This document shows, in pieces, positions 55,437 to 63,692 of a stretch of DNA of 64,000 nt. Below the pieces are notes generated by a model, which did no database searches, had not been told where the DNA came from, and saw nothing but the letters and a program-made list of their open reading frames with translations. The position numbers and the translations under genes were made by a program. This stretch comes from CAVVMA01 sp963830715 (GTDB lineage: Bacteria; Desulfobacterota; Binatia; Binatales; Binataceae). Position 1 is the first letter of the stretch, and each line of letters begins with the position of its first letter. The stretch lies in assembly GCA_963830715.1 (NCBI GenBank), contig CAWHNS010000006.1, positions 1 to 64,000 of the forward strand. The letters run 5' to 3'.

Positions 55437-55473
55437 TTGACACCTTGACAAATGTGTAACTTGTGAGTTACAC
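55437..55473 (+). promoter_or_regulatory. Promoter and palindromic operator upstream of arsR-like gene
   Basis: Two TTGACA boxes lie at 55,437-55,442 and 55,445-55,450. A perfect palindrome, GTGTAAC-TTGTGA-GTTACAC (55,454-55,473), overlaps the expected -10 area and ends 8 nt before the ATG. Position and symmetry fit the self-repressing operator of the adjacent ArsR-family gene. Confidence 0.65.
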
Positions 55474-55481
55474 GTTTGGAC

Positions 55482-55802
55482 ATGAAGATCGACGTCACGA
55501 TCGCGGCGCTTGCCGATCCCACCCGGCGCGAGCTGCTGCGACGGCTCGCTCGGAAGCCGTGCCGCGCTGGCGCGCTCGCCCACGGCTTTGCGATCAGCCG
55601 CCCCGCGGTCTGCAAGCATACCCGGATACTGACCGGGGCCGGACTTATCAGGGCGCGCAAATCGGGGCGCGAGCGGATCTATGAACTCGCGCCGAAGGGC
55701 GGCGCTGCGGTCAAGGAGCTGATCGTGAAGCTGGAGGAAGTTGGACGGTTCTGGGATCTCGCACTCGATTCGTTCAAACGATACGTGGAGGCAGAGCGAT
55801 GA
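55482..55802 (+). CDS. ArsR-family transcriptional regulator
   Basis: 106 residues from the ATG at 55,482. The winged helix-turn-helix reads VTIAALADPTRRELLRRLAR, ALAHGFAISRPAVCKHTRIL (recognition helix) and TGAGLIRARKSGRERIYELA. There are no metal-site cysteine pairs (no ELCVCDL), so it is not a classical arsenic sensor; Cys26-like and Cys in VCKH are isolated. This subgroup commonly precedes SRPBCC (AHSA1) genes and responds to unknown small molecules. The gene overlaps the SRPBCC gene by 4 nt (ATGA). A palindromic operator lies just upstream. Confidence 0.9.
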   Translation: MKIDVTIAALADPTRRELLRRLARKPCRAGALAHGFAISRPAVCKHTRILTGAGLIRARKSGRERIYELAPKGGAAVKELIVKLEEVGRFWDLALDSFKRYVEAER

Positions 55803-56236
55803 CGATTCGCAAATCGATTTGGGTCAAACGCCCGCCGCAGACCGCGTTCCGGGTCTTCTGCGACGAGATCGGCAAATGGTGGCCGCTCAAACAAGGCTTC
55901 TCATTCGGCGGCGATCGCGCGCAGGACATTTTCCTGGAGGGCCGCGTCGGCGGACGATTCTTCGAGCGCTTCACCGATGGCGCCGAATTCGAGGTGGGCC
56001 GGGTGACCACGTATCAGCCGCCGAGCGTGGTCGCATTCACGTGGAAGGCGCCCGAGTGGGAAGCGCCGACCAGCGTCGAAGTCCGATTCGTTGCGGAGGG
56101 CGCGGGAACCCGCGTCGAGATCGAGCACGGCGGATGGGAGCAGGCTCCGACGATGCAGAAGCAGGCCAAGGGCTACGACGACGGATGGGTCATCGTGTTG
56201 CAGCAGTACCAATCGCGCGCCGATGCGGCCGGATGA
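55799..56236 (+). CDS. SRPBCC (AHSA1-like) domain protein
   Basis: 145 residues; ATG overlaps the arsR stop. KSIWVKRPPQTAFRVFCDEI and GKWWPLKQGFSFGGDR open the helix-grip fold, followed by FLEGRVGGRFFERFTDGAEF, GRVTTYQPPSVVAFTWKAPE and TSVEVRFVAEGAGTRVEIEH with the C-terminal long helix. The fold encloses a hydrophobic ligand pocket. Members named AHSA1-like often form ArsR-SRPBCC operons in which the SRPBCC protein is thought to bind the inducer. Ligand unknown. Confidence 0.87.
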   Translation: MTIRKSIWVKRPPQTAFRVFCDEIGKWWPLKQGFSFGGDRAQDIFLEGRVGGRFFERFTDGAEFEVGRVTTYQPPSVVAFTWKAPEWEAPTSVEVRFVAEGAGTRVEIEHGGWEQAPTMQKQAKGYDDGWVIVLQQYQSRADAAG

Positions 56237-56280
56237 GCCAGCGAGCTAAATTCTCAGCGCACGGAGAAGGAGAATCGACA

Positions 56281-56904
56281 ATGAAGTTTCACGTATTCAT
56301 CGGATCGCCGCGGGTGTTCAAGGTGATGGCGGTCGCAAACCATCTGGGGCTCGACTACGAGCTGCGGCCTCTGGACCCGCGCACCGGGGAGCATCTGCGG
56401 CCCGAGTTCGCCGCGCTCAACCCGAACAAGAAAGTTCCGGTGATGGAAGACGACGGCTTCGTGTTGTGGGAATCGAACGCGATCCTGCAGTACCTCGCAT
56501 CGAAGAAACCCGAGGCGGGATTGTTGCCGTCCGATCCGCGCCAGCGCGCCGATGTAAGCAGATGGCAGTTCTGGGATCTCGCGAATTGGGATCCGGCTTG
56601 CGCGACGATCGCGTTCGAGCGCGTGATTAAAGTTCTGTTCGGAATGGGACAGCCTGCCACCGCCAGAATTGCCGAAGGCGAGCAGAAGTTTCAGACCTGC
56701 GCCGCGATTCTCGACGCGCATCTCAAGGGGCGCAAATTCCTTACCGGGAACAATCTGACGCTCGCGGACTTCTCGATCGCGCCGTGGCTGAACTCGGCGG
56801 AGCGAGCCCAGTATCCGATCGCGCCGCACCGGGAGATCAGACGCTGGCATGCGTCGCTGATGGAATTGCCTGCGTGGCGCAAGGCGCTGGCCCCGATTCC
56901 GTGA
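56281..56904 (+). CDS. Glutathione S-transferase family protein
   Basis: 207 residues; ATG at 56,281, preceded by GGAGAAGG. The N-terminal thioredoxin-like domain is KFHVFIGSPRVFKVMAVANH, LGLDYELRPLDPRTGEHLRP, NPNKKVPVMEDDGFVLWESN with the cis-Pro (KVPVM) and the glutathione gamma-Glu site (ESNAI). The C-terminal helical domain includes FLTGNNLTLADFSIAPWLNS (N-capping box and hydrophobic staple). A Ser at position 9 is a candidate catalytic residue. It follows the SRPBCC gene by 44 nt and probably belongs to the ArsR-controlled set, suggesting detoxification of an electrophile. Confidence 0.9.
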   Translation: MKFHVFIGSPRVFKVMAVANHLGLDYELRPLDPRTGEHLRPEFAALNPNKKVPVMEDDGFVLWESNAILQYLASKKPEAGLLPSDPRQRADVSRWQFWDLANWDPACATIAFERVIKVLFGMGQPATARIAEGEQKFQTCAAILDAHLKGRKFLTGNNLTLADFSIAPWLNSAERAQYPIAPHREIRRWHASLMELPAWRKALAPIP

Positions 56905-57037
56905 CAGAAGAACATCGGACCGCGAGCATAGAAACGGCGAGGGCGCCGGCGGCAAGACCGCATGACGCCCTCACGCTGATGGAAGATTTCCTCTGTGCTC
57001 CTGCTACTAAAGATAGTCCCAGCGAGGGTATCTCGGC

Positions 57038-57409
57038 TCATCCACCAGACGGACCGGTCGCGCGCGCTTCGCGCAGCGAAGCGGTGTGCCTGGCAACTGG
57101 ACGGGAATTGTGGCCGCCCTGAGGCTGTCGATACGCGTCCCGTCGTCCGAAGTCCGCCCGGTGTTCGTCGGAACGGTACCCGCGCTCGAAGCGATAATCG
57201 CGGGCTGCGAAGGACGGCCGCGGTTCGTAAATCCGACGCGGCTCGAAAATCGGAGCAGGCGCGTAGAACGGACGCGGCTGCTCGTAGGCGATTGGGGGTC
57301 CAAACCCACCGCCGCCCCCGCCACGGTAGTAAGGCCTCGGTCCGGCCACGAAACATCCTTGCAGCATTAGCATCGCGAGCAGCACCAGCGACGCTGTCAA
57401 GGTCCTCAT
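57038..57409 (-). CDS. Pro/Tyr/Arg-rich lipoprotein
   Basis: 123 residues from the ATG at 57,409. The leader RTLTASLVLLAMLMLQGC has a clear lipobox (LQGC). The mature part is low complexity: a Gly run after YYRGG, then PIAYEQPRPFYAPAPIFEPR, RIYEPRPSFAARDYRFERGY and many Arg. It is likely disordered and outer-membrane or periplasmic, perhaps interacting with peptidoglycan or polysaccharide through its positive charge. No family recognised. It converges on the GST gene. Confidence 0.55.
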   Translation of the reverse strand: MRTLTASLVLLAMLMLQGCFVAGPRPYYRGGGGGGFGPPIAYEQPRPFYAPAPIFEPRRIYEPRPSFAARDYRFERGYRSDEHRADFGRRDAYRQPQGGHNSRPVARHTASLREARATGPSGG

Positions 57410-57581
57410 GATCCTGTTCCTCCGGAGAGCCTGAACCATCCGGATCGCGCTGACGGGAGGCGCATCCGGGGTCTTGCTCGCCTATACGCTAATACGTCGT
57501 GCAATCGTGGAGGTTACCCGGCACTAAAAAAGACCGGCGCCGATCCGGGCACGTTGGTCTTGCTGGTTCGTCCTGACTGGG

Positions 57582-58772
57582 CTAGGCGCCGAAAAGGCGG
57601 CGGCGATCGGTCGCGTCAAACGGCTTATCGGGCCCGCAAAACCCCTGATCGGGCATCTGCGCGACTCCCTGCGCGAGCCGCGGCAGAGCCCGCGCACGGC
57701 GCTCGTCCGCGTCCGGTCCGCGATCGACCAGCAGCTCGCGCAGGCAGTTGTCCGCCTCGCGCAGAATCGTGAAGTAATGGTCGTGGGCCTGGGCATAGGC
57801 GCGGCACGCCGCGACCCAATTCTGATTCTCGCGCAGGAAATCCGTCAGCACTCGCACATCGCGGCAGGTGAGGCTCAGTCCCTGCCCCCAAATCGGATCG
57901 CTCGCTCCGGCCGCGTCACCGATCAATACCACGCCATCGCGGTAGGGATTCTCGACCCAGTGATCGGCGGTGACGAATGATGCGAGCGGACCGGCCGCGT
58001 GCGCGCCTTTGTAGTGCTCGGGCGGAACTCCGCTGCGCAGCGCCTGCGAAACGAATCGGTCGGCCGAGTTTTCGCCCTGGAGACGGAAATCCGCATCGAT
58101 CGGATAGACCACGTACGCGCGCACGCGGCCGTCGCCCTGCGGGAAAAGATAGCCGACCTGCCCGATCGTCGGATTGTACGCGCCGACAGCCGTGTCGTGC
58201 GGCGCGGGCATCTGCTCGAACAGCAGTCCGGCAATGTAATAGCGATCCGGCTCGCGAGTAGTCTCGAAACCGCACCACTTGCGCACCATCGAGCTGCGCC
58301 CGTCGGCGCCGACCACCAGCCGCGGCGCCAGTTGTTCCACGCGGCCATCCGATTCGACCGCAACTGTGGGCGGCTTGCCGGGTTTTACCTCGCGCACTCT
58401 GGCTCCGCGGCGAACCTCGGCGCCGGCCTTGATGGCCTCGGCGATAACCAGCTCCTGCAGCGCAGGATGATAGATCCCCAGATTGGGAAGGTGATGGGGC
58501 GTGGTGGCGACGCAGTCGCGGCAGGCGAGCTTCATCTCGCCGACGTAGATTTGCCAGAAGGGAGTATCGTTGGCAGCGCCGCGGATCGCGTCGTAGATTC
58601 CGAGCCGGCGCGTTTCCGCGACTCCCCACGGCTCCATGAATTCGCCGCGCACGCGATCCTGGAAGCGCGTCTCGCGCTCGACGACCAGCACTCGCGCCCC
58701 AGCTTTCGCCATCACGACGGCGAACGCGGCGCCACCGAGTCCGCCCCCTACGACGACGATATCAGGTTTCAT
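57582..58772 (-). CDS. FAD-dependent oxidoreductase (PHBH-type monooxygenase fold)
   Basis: 396 residues, ATG at 58,772. The Rossmann dinucleotide site is PDIVVVGGGLGGAAFAVVMA. The DG motif is LVVGADGRSSMVRKWCGFET, and the second FAD contact is GVVLIGDAAGASDPIWGQGL. FMEPWGVAETRRLGIYDAI and GQVGYLFPQGDGRVRAYVVY lie in the substrate domain. This is the class A flavoprotein monooxygenase/geranylgeranyl reductase superfamily. Which reaction it catalyses cannot be told: the substrate pocket is not diagnostic. It overlaps the MmcQ/YjbR gene by 11 nt, suggesting an operon. Confidence 0.85.
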   Translation of the reverse strand: MKPDIVVVGGGLGGAAFAVVMAKAGARVLVVERETRFQDRVRGEFMEPWGVAETRRLGIYDAIRGAANDTPFWQIYVGEMKLACRDCVATTPHHLPNLGIYHPALQELVIAEAIKAGAEVRRGARVREVKPGKPPTVAVESDGRVEQLAPRLVVGADGRSSMVRKWCGFETTREPDRYYIAGLLFEQMPAPHDTAVGAYNPTIGQVGYLFPQGDGRVRAYVVYPIDADFRLQGENSADRFVSQALRSGVPPEHYKGAHAAGPLASFVTADHWVENPYRDGVVLIGDAAGASDPIWGQGLSLTCRDVRVLTDFLRENQNWVAACRAYAQAHDHYFTILREADNCLRELLVDRGPDADERRARALPRLAQGVAQMPDQGFCGPDKPFDATDRRRLFGA

Positions 58773-59256
58773 AGCGCGCGCGGCCAGGCGCCTTCTTTGG
58801 CGGCTTCTTTGCCCCAGGCCCGGAGATTCGTTTCGGAGCGGCGCCGGGCGACGCTGCAATAGCGTCGAGTCCCGCGGGAGTTCCAGCGCGCGACTTCTTT
58901 GGCGCCGACATCAGGTATCCGTCTTTCAGGATCGCCGCCAGCGCGTCCCATTTCACTCTGTAGTCGATGCGCACGCCGACCCATCCCTGTTTGCCCATGT
59001 ACGGCGGAATGAAAAATCGCTTCGGATCCGATCCGACCAGAATTTCCTGAACCATCGCAGGCGCCTTGACCCAGACCGCCACGTGGCCGCTCTTGTGATG
59101 ATTATTATCGGTCATCGCGAACATACTTCCGCCGATGACGCGAAAGGTACACTCGCCCCACGCCTCCTTCTCGAAGACTCCGGGTAACGCGAGACAGATC
59201 TCGCGTAACCGCCTTATCGCGGGATTCGCGTCGTCATACATGCGAGGATGTGCCAT
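58762..59256 (-). CDS. MmcQ/YjbR family protein
   Basis: 164 residues from the ATG at 59,256. IRRLREICLALPGVFEKEAW and GECTFRVIGGSMFAMTDNNH fit the start of the YjbR-like fold (CyaY-like alpha/beta). VAVWVKAPAMVQEILVGSDP, RFFIPPYMGKQGWVGVRIDY and WDALAAILKDGYLMSAPKKS form the rest. The C-terminus is a Lys/Pro/Ala-rich basic tail (GAKKPPKKAPGR). The family includes DNA-binding members of unknown physiological role. It begins the small operon with the FAD enzyme. Confidence 0.82.
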   Translation of the reverse strand: MAHPRMYDDANPAIRRLREICLALPGVFEKEAWGECTFRVIGGSMFAMTDNNHHKSGHVAVWVKAPAMVQEILVGSDPKRFFIPPYMGKQGWVGVRIDYRVKWDALAAILKDGYLMSAPKKSRAGTPAGLDAIAASPGAAPKRISGPGAKKPPKKAPGRARYET

Positions 59257-59348
59257 TGGATGCCGCGCTCACTTCTTGTAGGTGGTGAGCCAGGGTTTTT
59301 CCGCGTCGCTCATGGGGACTACCCTTGGCCATGCTATTATAGGTATCT

Positions 59349-60576
59349 CTACCGCATCGAGACCTTTACCGATCCGAGTCGGTGTGCAAGGTTTCCCCGT
59401 CGAGTCACGGCGAGTTGCTCGAGACCCAGCCACGACGCCAGCGCCTGAAGCTCGCTCATCAATGCGTCAGACACCGCGGCGACGCGAACCGACGGCTCGG
59501 CGTGCGCCGCGAGCACCCGAAGCGTCCGGGCGGTGCGATCAGACTTCAGATCGACCCGCGCGACGAGTCGGTCGCCGAGCAGGAACGGAAGCACGTAGTA
59601 GCCGTGCTTACGCCGCGCCGATGGAGTATAGATTTCGATTCGATACCGGAAATCAAAGACTCGCTCTGTGCGCGAGCGTTCCCAGATCAGCGAGTCGAAT
59701 GGCGACAGCAGCGCCTGCGCGTGCAATTTGGCGGGCGATCGCACATGCCGGTTGACGAATGCGACTTTTGACCATCCTTCGACTTCTACCGGAATTAATT
59801 TGCCGGATTCGACGAGACTCTGTGATGCGCCTTTTGCCTGATTGGAGCCCAATGCGAAAGTAATCGCAGAGATCCCTCTCGGTCGCGACTCCCATAGCAC
59901 GCGCAGCGATACTTAACAGCGCTCGTTGCGCATCGTCCGAGTCTGGAGTTGGCGAGGCGAGGACGTCTTGCGGCAGGACTCTCTCAGACAGGTCATACAA
60001 ACGTTCGAAGCCGCGCCGCGTGGCGGTGCTGACCTTGCCGGCGGCGAACAGCCATTCCAGCGCGACCTTGCCGTCACTCCAGCCCCACCATCCGCCCCGC
60101 CGCGGACCGCCGTCGCTGAGTTCGCCGGCGCTAATCGGTCCTCGCTCCGCAACTTCCTTCAGCACTGACTGCACGAAGCCGGGGCGGCGCTTACGCAGTC
60201 TCGCAATTGAGCCGTGACCCCATTCCATCCGCTCCGCCGCGGCCATGCGCCATCGCAGGAGCGGATGAAACTCAAGTGGCAGCAGCGAGGCCATGTGGCC
60301 CCAGTATTCGAATAGTTTTCGAGTCGGCTGCGAACCGTAAGCCGCAGAGTCGAGCAGCTTCGATGAGTATGGGCCGAGTCGCGAAAACAGCGGCATATAA
60401 TGCGACCGGACCAGTACATTGACCGAGTCGATTTGCAGCACCCCGATCTGCGCCAGAACCCGGCGCAGATGCCTGCTATCGGCTCCGCTGGATGGGCGCG
60501 CATCCGCGAATCCCTGTGCGGCGAGCGCGATCCGTCGTGCTTCGCCGGCCGATATCTTTTCCCTTCGCGGTTGCAT
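59349..60576 (-). CDS. YcaQ-like winged-helix DNA glycosylase (one frameshift)
   Basis: About 408 residues from the ATG at 60,576. ISAGEARRIALAAQGFADAR, LAQIGVLQIDSVNVLVRSHY (the conserved QxD of the active site) and MPLFSRLGPYSSKLLDSAAY open the HTH_42 domain. EYWGHMASLLPLEFHPLLRW, WGWSDGKVALEWLFAAGKV and STATRRGFERLYDLSERVLP continue. After a break near 59,850: GWSKVAFVNRHVRSPAKLHA, LLSPFDSLIWERSRTERVFD, FRYRIEIYTPSARRKHGYYV, LPFLLGDRLVARVDLKSDRT. This matches the crosslink-repair glycosylases (YcaQ/AlkX) that unhook interstrand DNA crosslinks. Confidence 0.85.
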
Positions 60577-60900
60577 CAGGTGCCCCCAAATCACACGTGC
60601 GTCTAGCCGGTACGGCTGCGAAGCGCAAGGTGCAGTCCGCGAAGGGGGTTCGATAGCACTCACTCGGCCCGAACTCAGGATAGTTCATCACGCGCCTCTT
60701 GTCGTGAGTCCTTGGTTGGTGAGAGCTGGTTCAGACTCTCCGGCCTCAGATGAGGCGATCGGCCAATGCAGGTCGTCCGCTAAGTCAGGAGCCGCGGTTT
60801 CCAGCCGCCGACAGGTGCTATCGGCCGCGTTGCTAAACCAGTCCGCCAGTGAAACTATACAGCCAGCAGTCGAGCGAAAGTCGGGGGAAGGAGCAAACAC
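60577..60900. other. Intergenic region, no gene supported
   Basis: A 324-nt divergent spacer between the YcaQ-like gene and the small basic protein gene. Overlapping open frames have no protein character. No clear promoter pair, although AGTCGGGGGAAGGAG just before 60,901 gives a good ribosome binding site for the next gene. Confidence 0.45.
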
Positions 60901-61134
60901 TTGGACGTAGATAGAATCGTCGCAGACTTGAAGCGCGAAAAGGACCGGCTCAGCCGAGCTATCGCCGCATTGGAGGGAGTAGGCGCGTCAGGTGACGGAA
61001 CCAGGAGTTCCGCCGCCGCGCGCCAGGCTGCTCCGATGAGGAAGAGGCGTCACCGGCTAACCGCGGCGGGGAGAAAGCGGTTGTCGGAGATGATGAAGAA
61101 GCGCTGGGCCGAGTATAGAAAGAAGCGCTCTTAA
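60901..61134 (+). CDS. Small basic coiled-coil protein (77 aa)
   Basis: Starts at TTG 60,901, chosen for the GGAAGGAG site 7 nt upstream. The first 25 residues form a helix (VDRIVADLKREKDRLSRAIA). A Gly/Ser-rich linker follows, then a strongly basic tail, PMRKRRHRLTAAGRKRLSEM and MKKRWAEYRKKRS. The layout of an acidic/amphipathic helix plus a RRKRR-type tail with the SAAGRKRLSEMMKKRW pattern is familiar from small acidobacterial and deltaproteobacterial proteins that may bind nucleic acid. Function unknown. Confidence 0.65.
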   Translation: MDVDRIVADLKREKDRLSRAIAALEGVGASGDGTRSSAAARQAAPMRKRRHRLTAAGRKRLSEMMKKRWAEYRKKRS

Positions 61135-61248
61135 GACATCATCGAGAGAGTGCCGGAAGCCCAATTGCGCCTCTCGCCAATGGACTGGCTGGGCTGGAAA
61201 CTCCGTCCCTTATCGCGGGTGTCGGATTTCTGAGCAGGTACATCTGTC

Positions 61249-62682
61249 TTGTCATTCAACGAATACCCTTCTTTCGACGGCCTTGCCTTGGGCCGCATGG
61301 TGCGAGAGCGCAAGGTCACATCGGCTGAGTTGATGGACGCCGCGATCGCGCGCGCGGAAAAACGCAACCCGGACCTGAATGCGATCGTTTTCAAGGATTA
61401 CGATCGCGCACTCGCGACAGCGCGTGAGCGCAAGGTCGGCTCGGCGCCGTTCGAGGGCGTGCCGATGCTGCTCAAGGACATCATGGGCGACTGCGCGGGG
61501 ATGCCGACGCGCTCGGCCTGCGCGTTCGTTCCGGCCACCCCGATGGCGGCGGACTCGGAGGTAGTGGCCCGCTACAAGCGCGCGGGCTTCATCCCGTTCG
61601 CCAAAACCAACGCGCCGGAGCTGGGAATCCCGCCGGTGACCGAGTCGCGTCTTTACGGGCCGGCACGCAACCCGTGGAGCCTCGAGCGTACGCCCGGCGG
61701 CTCCAGCGGCGGCTCAGCCGCGGCGGTCGCGGCCGGGATCGTGCCGGTCGCGCACGGCAACGACGGCGGCGGTTCTATCCGCATCCCGGCGGCGTGCTGC
61801 GGACTGGTCGGACTCAAGCCGACGCGCGGGCGTATCTCGCTCGCGCCGAATCTCGGCGACGCCCTGGGCGGCTTCGTCGTCGAGCACGTTTTGAGCAGAA
61901 CCGTCCGCGACAGTGCGGCAGCGCTCGACGCGACCGCGGGTCCAATGCCCGGCGATCCATACTTCCCACCTGCGCCGGTGCGGCCCTACTTGCAGGAATT
62001 GTCGGCGTCACCAAGGCGGCTTCGAATCGCCTTCTCGACGCAGAATCCTATGGGCGGCACAATCCATCCGGACTGCGTCGAGGCGACAAAGCAGGCCGCG
62101 AAGCTGTGCTCGGAACTCGGCCACGAGGTTGAAGAGGCGGCGCCTGAACTCGACTACCAGATGCTCTCGCAGCTCTTCGTTACCGCCTACGCAGCGGGCG
62201 TCGCGCTCTCAATCGAGGGCGTGAGAATGCTGACTGGCGCCGAGCCGACGGCGGAGAAGTTCGAGACCTTCACCTGGAACATGTACCAGCAGGGGCAGCA
62301 GGTATCCGCTTCGCAGTATCTGATCGCGCAGGTGCTGCTCCAACGCGCGTCGCGCCGGTTTGCGGCCTTCTTCGAGTCGCACGACCTTCTGCTGACGCCG
62401 ACTCTGGGTCAGCCGCCGCTTAAGGTCGGCGCCATCGACTTCATGAGTCCGAGTACGACGCTGCTCGACGAGAAGATCGCGAACTTTGCAGCGGCGTGCC
62501 CAATCTACAACATCACCGGGCAACCGGCGATCTCGTTGCCGCTCCATTGGAATCGCGAGGGTTTGCCGATCGGCGTGATGTTCGGCGGGCGCTATGCTGA
62601 CGAGGCAACGTTGATTCAGATCGCAGGCCAGCTCGAACAGGCGCGGCCGTGGATCGGCCGCAAGCCGCCGGTCTGGAGTTAA
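61249..62682 (+). CDS. Amidase (amidase signature family)
   Basis: 477 residues, TTG start at 61,249. The Ser-cisSer-Lys triad regions are present: FEGVPMLLKDIMGDCAGMPT (Lys), RTPGGSSGGSAAAVAAGIVP (cis-Ser) and AHGNDGGGSIRIPAACCGLV with the nucleophile Ser in GGGSIR. SEVVARYKRAGFIPFAKTNA precedes, and GLPIGVMFGGRYADEATLIQ lies near the end. It hydrolyses carboxamides; substrates of unassigned members range widely. Without gatB/gatC neighbours it is not the Glu-tRNA amidotransferase subunit. Intact. Confidence 0.92.
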   Translation: MSFNEYPSFDGLALGRMVRERKVTSAELMDAAIARAEKRNPDLNAIVFKDYDRALATARERKVGSAPFEGVPMLLKDIMGDCAGMPTRSACAFVPATPMAADSEVVARYKRAGFIPFAKTNAPELGIPPVTESRLYGPARNPWSLERTPGGSSGGSAAAVAAGIVPVAHGNDGGGSIRIPAACCGLVGLKPTRGRISLAPNLGDALGGFVVEHVLSRTVRDSAAALDATAGPMPGDPYFPPAPVRPYLQELSASPRRLRIAFSTQNPMGGTIHPDCVEATKQAAKLCSELGHEVEEAAPELDYQMLSQLFVTAYAAGVALSIEGVRMLTGAEPTAEKFETFTWNMYQQGQQVSASQYLIAQVLLQRASRRFAAFFESHDLLLTPTLGQPPLKVGAIDFMSPSTTLLDEKIANFAAACPIYNITGQPAISLPLHWNREGLPIGVMFGGRYADEATLIQIAGQLEQARPWIGRKPPVWS

Positions 62683-62729
62683 ACGTGCCTGGCGCGGCTT
62701 GAAAGACGCCGACTGGAAAAGCGCGGACA

Positions 62730-63692
62730 GTGGCAATGGCCATCCGAATCGGAACTGCCCCGGTCAGTTGGGGAGTCATGGAAGTCGAAACGAGCTGGCA
62801 ACGCCGGCAGACATTCGGCTCCGTGCTCGACGAGATGGTATCCGCCGGATACGACGGCACCGAGCTCGGTCCCTGGGCTTTTCTGCCCACCGATCCCGAC
62901 AAGCTCACAGTCGAGCTCTCGCGGCGCAATCTGCGTCTGATCGGGGCATTCGTCCCAATCGCTCTGGCCGAGCCCGAACATCATAAGGAAGGAATTGAAT
63001 CGGCGCTCGCGACTGCGCGCCTTCTGGCTGCGTGCGAAGCCCCGTTGATGGTGTTGGCCGACGCAATGTGCGAGCGGCGAATGGCGATCGCGGGAGCCGT
63101 GGTCGAAGAACGCGATGGACTGACTGAGCAACAGTGGGACGCAGCGGCCCGATTGCTCGAGGATGTTGCACGCAGGGTTAAGGCGATGGGTGTGAGATCG
63201 GCTTTCCACCATCACGCCGGCACCTACGTCGAAACGCCGCGCGAGACGGGGCAGTTGCTTGCCCGCACCGATCCCTCTCTGCTCGGCCTCTGCCTGGATA
63301 CCGGACATTATTTGTATGGCGGAGGCGACCCGGTTGAAGCGGCGCAACGATACGGCTCGCGCATCTGGCATCTCCATTTGAAGGATCTCCGCGGTGAAGT
63401 CCTCGACCGCGTCCGCAATCAGCGAATCGGCTTCCTCGATGCGGTCAGCCAGGGGGTCTTCTGTGAATTGGGCGCCGGCGCGGTGGACCTGCCGGGGGTA
63501 ATTGGCGTCCTTCAGGCCGGCGGCTACGATGGTTGGGCGGTCTTCGAGCAGGACGTGGACCCACGCCAACCGGGTGTCGAGCCGCTGAAAAGCGCCGCCC
63601 GCAGCCGGCAATATCTTCGCGACGCCACGGGGCTCTTAGCCGCACGGAATTTGGGAAATGGTACGTGGCTTACAGTGTCGATGATCTGCTGA
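62730..63692 (+). CDS. IolE-like sugar phosphate isomerase/inosose dehydratase family protein
   Basis: 320 residues, ATG at 62,730 (a second ATG two codons later is possible). The AP endonuclease-2/xylose isomerase TIM barrel reads RIGTAPVSWGVMEVETSWQR, MVSAGYDGTELGPWAFLPTD, AFHHHAGTYVETPRETGQLL, LGLCLDTGHYLYGGGDP (metal-site Asp, His), RIWHLHLKDLRGEVLDRVRN and GGYDGWAVFEQDVDP (metal-site Glu). Similarity to IolE, 2-keto-myo-inositol dehydratase, is supported by the next gene, IolB-like, whose start overlaps its end. It therefore probably acts in myo-inositol catabolism in the cytoplasm. Confidence 0.82.
   Translation: MAMAIRIGTAPVSWGVMEVETSWQRRQTFGSVLDEMVSAGYDGTELGPWAFLPTDPDKLTVELSRRNLRLIGAFVPIALAEPEHHKEGIESALATARLLAACEAPLMVLADAMCERRMAIAGAVVEERDGLTEQQWDAAARLLEDVARRVKAMGVRSAFHHHAGTYVETPRETGQLLARTDPSLLGLCLDTGHYLYGGGDPVEAAQRYGSRIWHLHLKDLRGEVLDRVRNQRIGFLDAVSQGVFCELGAGAVDLPGVIGVLQAGGYDGWAVFEQDVDPRQPGVEPLKSAARSRQYLRDATGLLAARNLGNGTWLTVSMIC

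Noticed and set aside
55482..55802. ArsR-like gene as an arsenic-resistance regulator
   Set aside because: Metal-site cysteines are missing and no arsenical pump, reductase or methylase gene is adjacent.
61249..62682. Amidase as GatA, subunit of Glu-tRNA(Gln) amidotransferase
   Set aside because: No gatB or gatC neighbour and the sequence between the signature regions reads like a general amidase.
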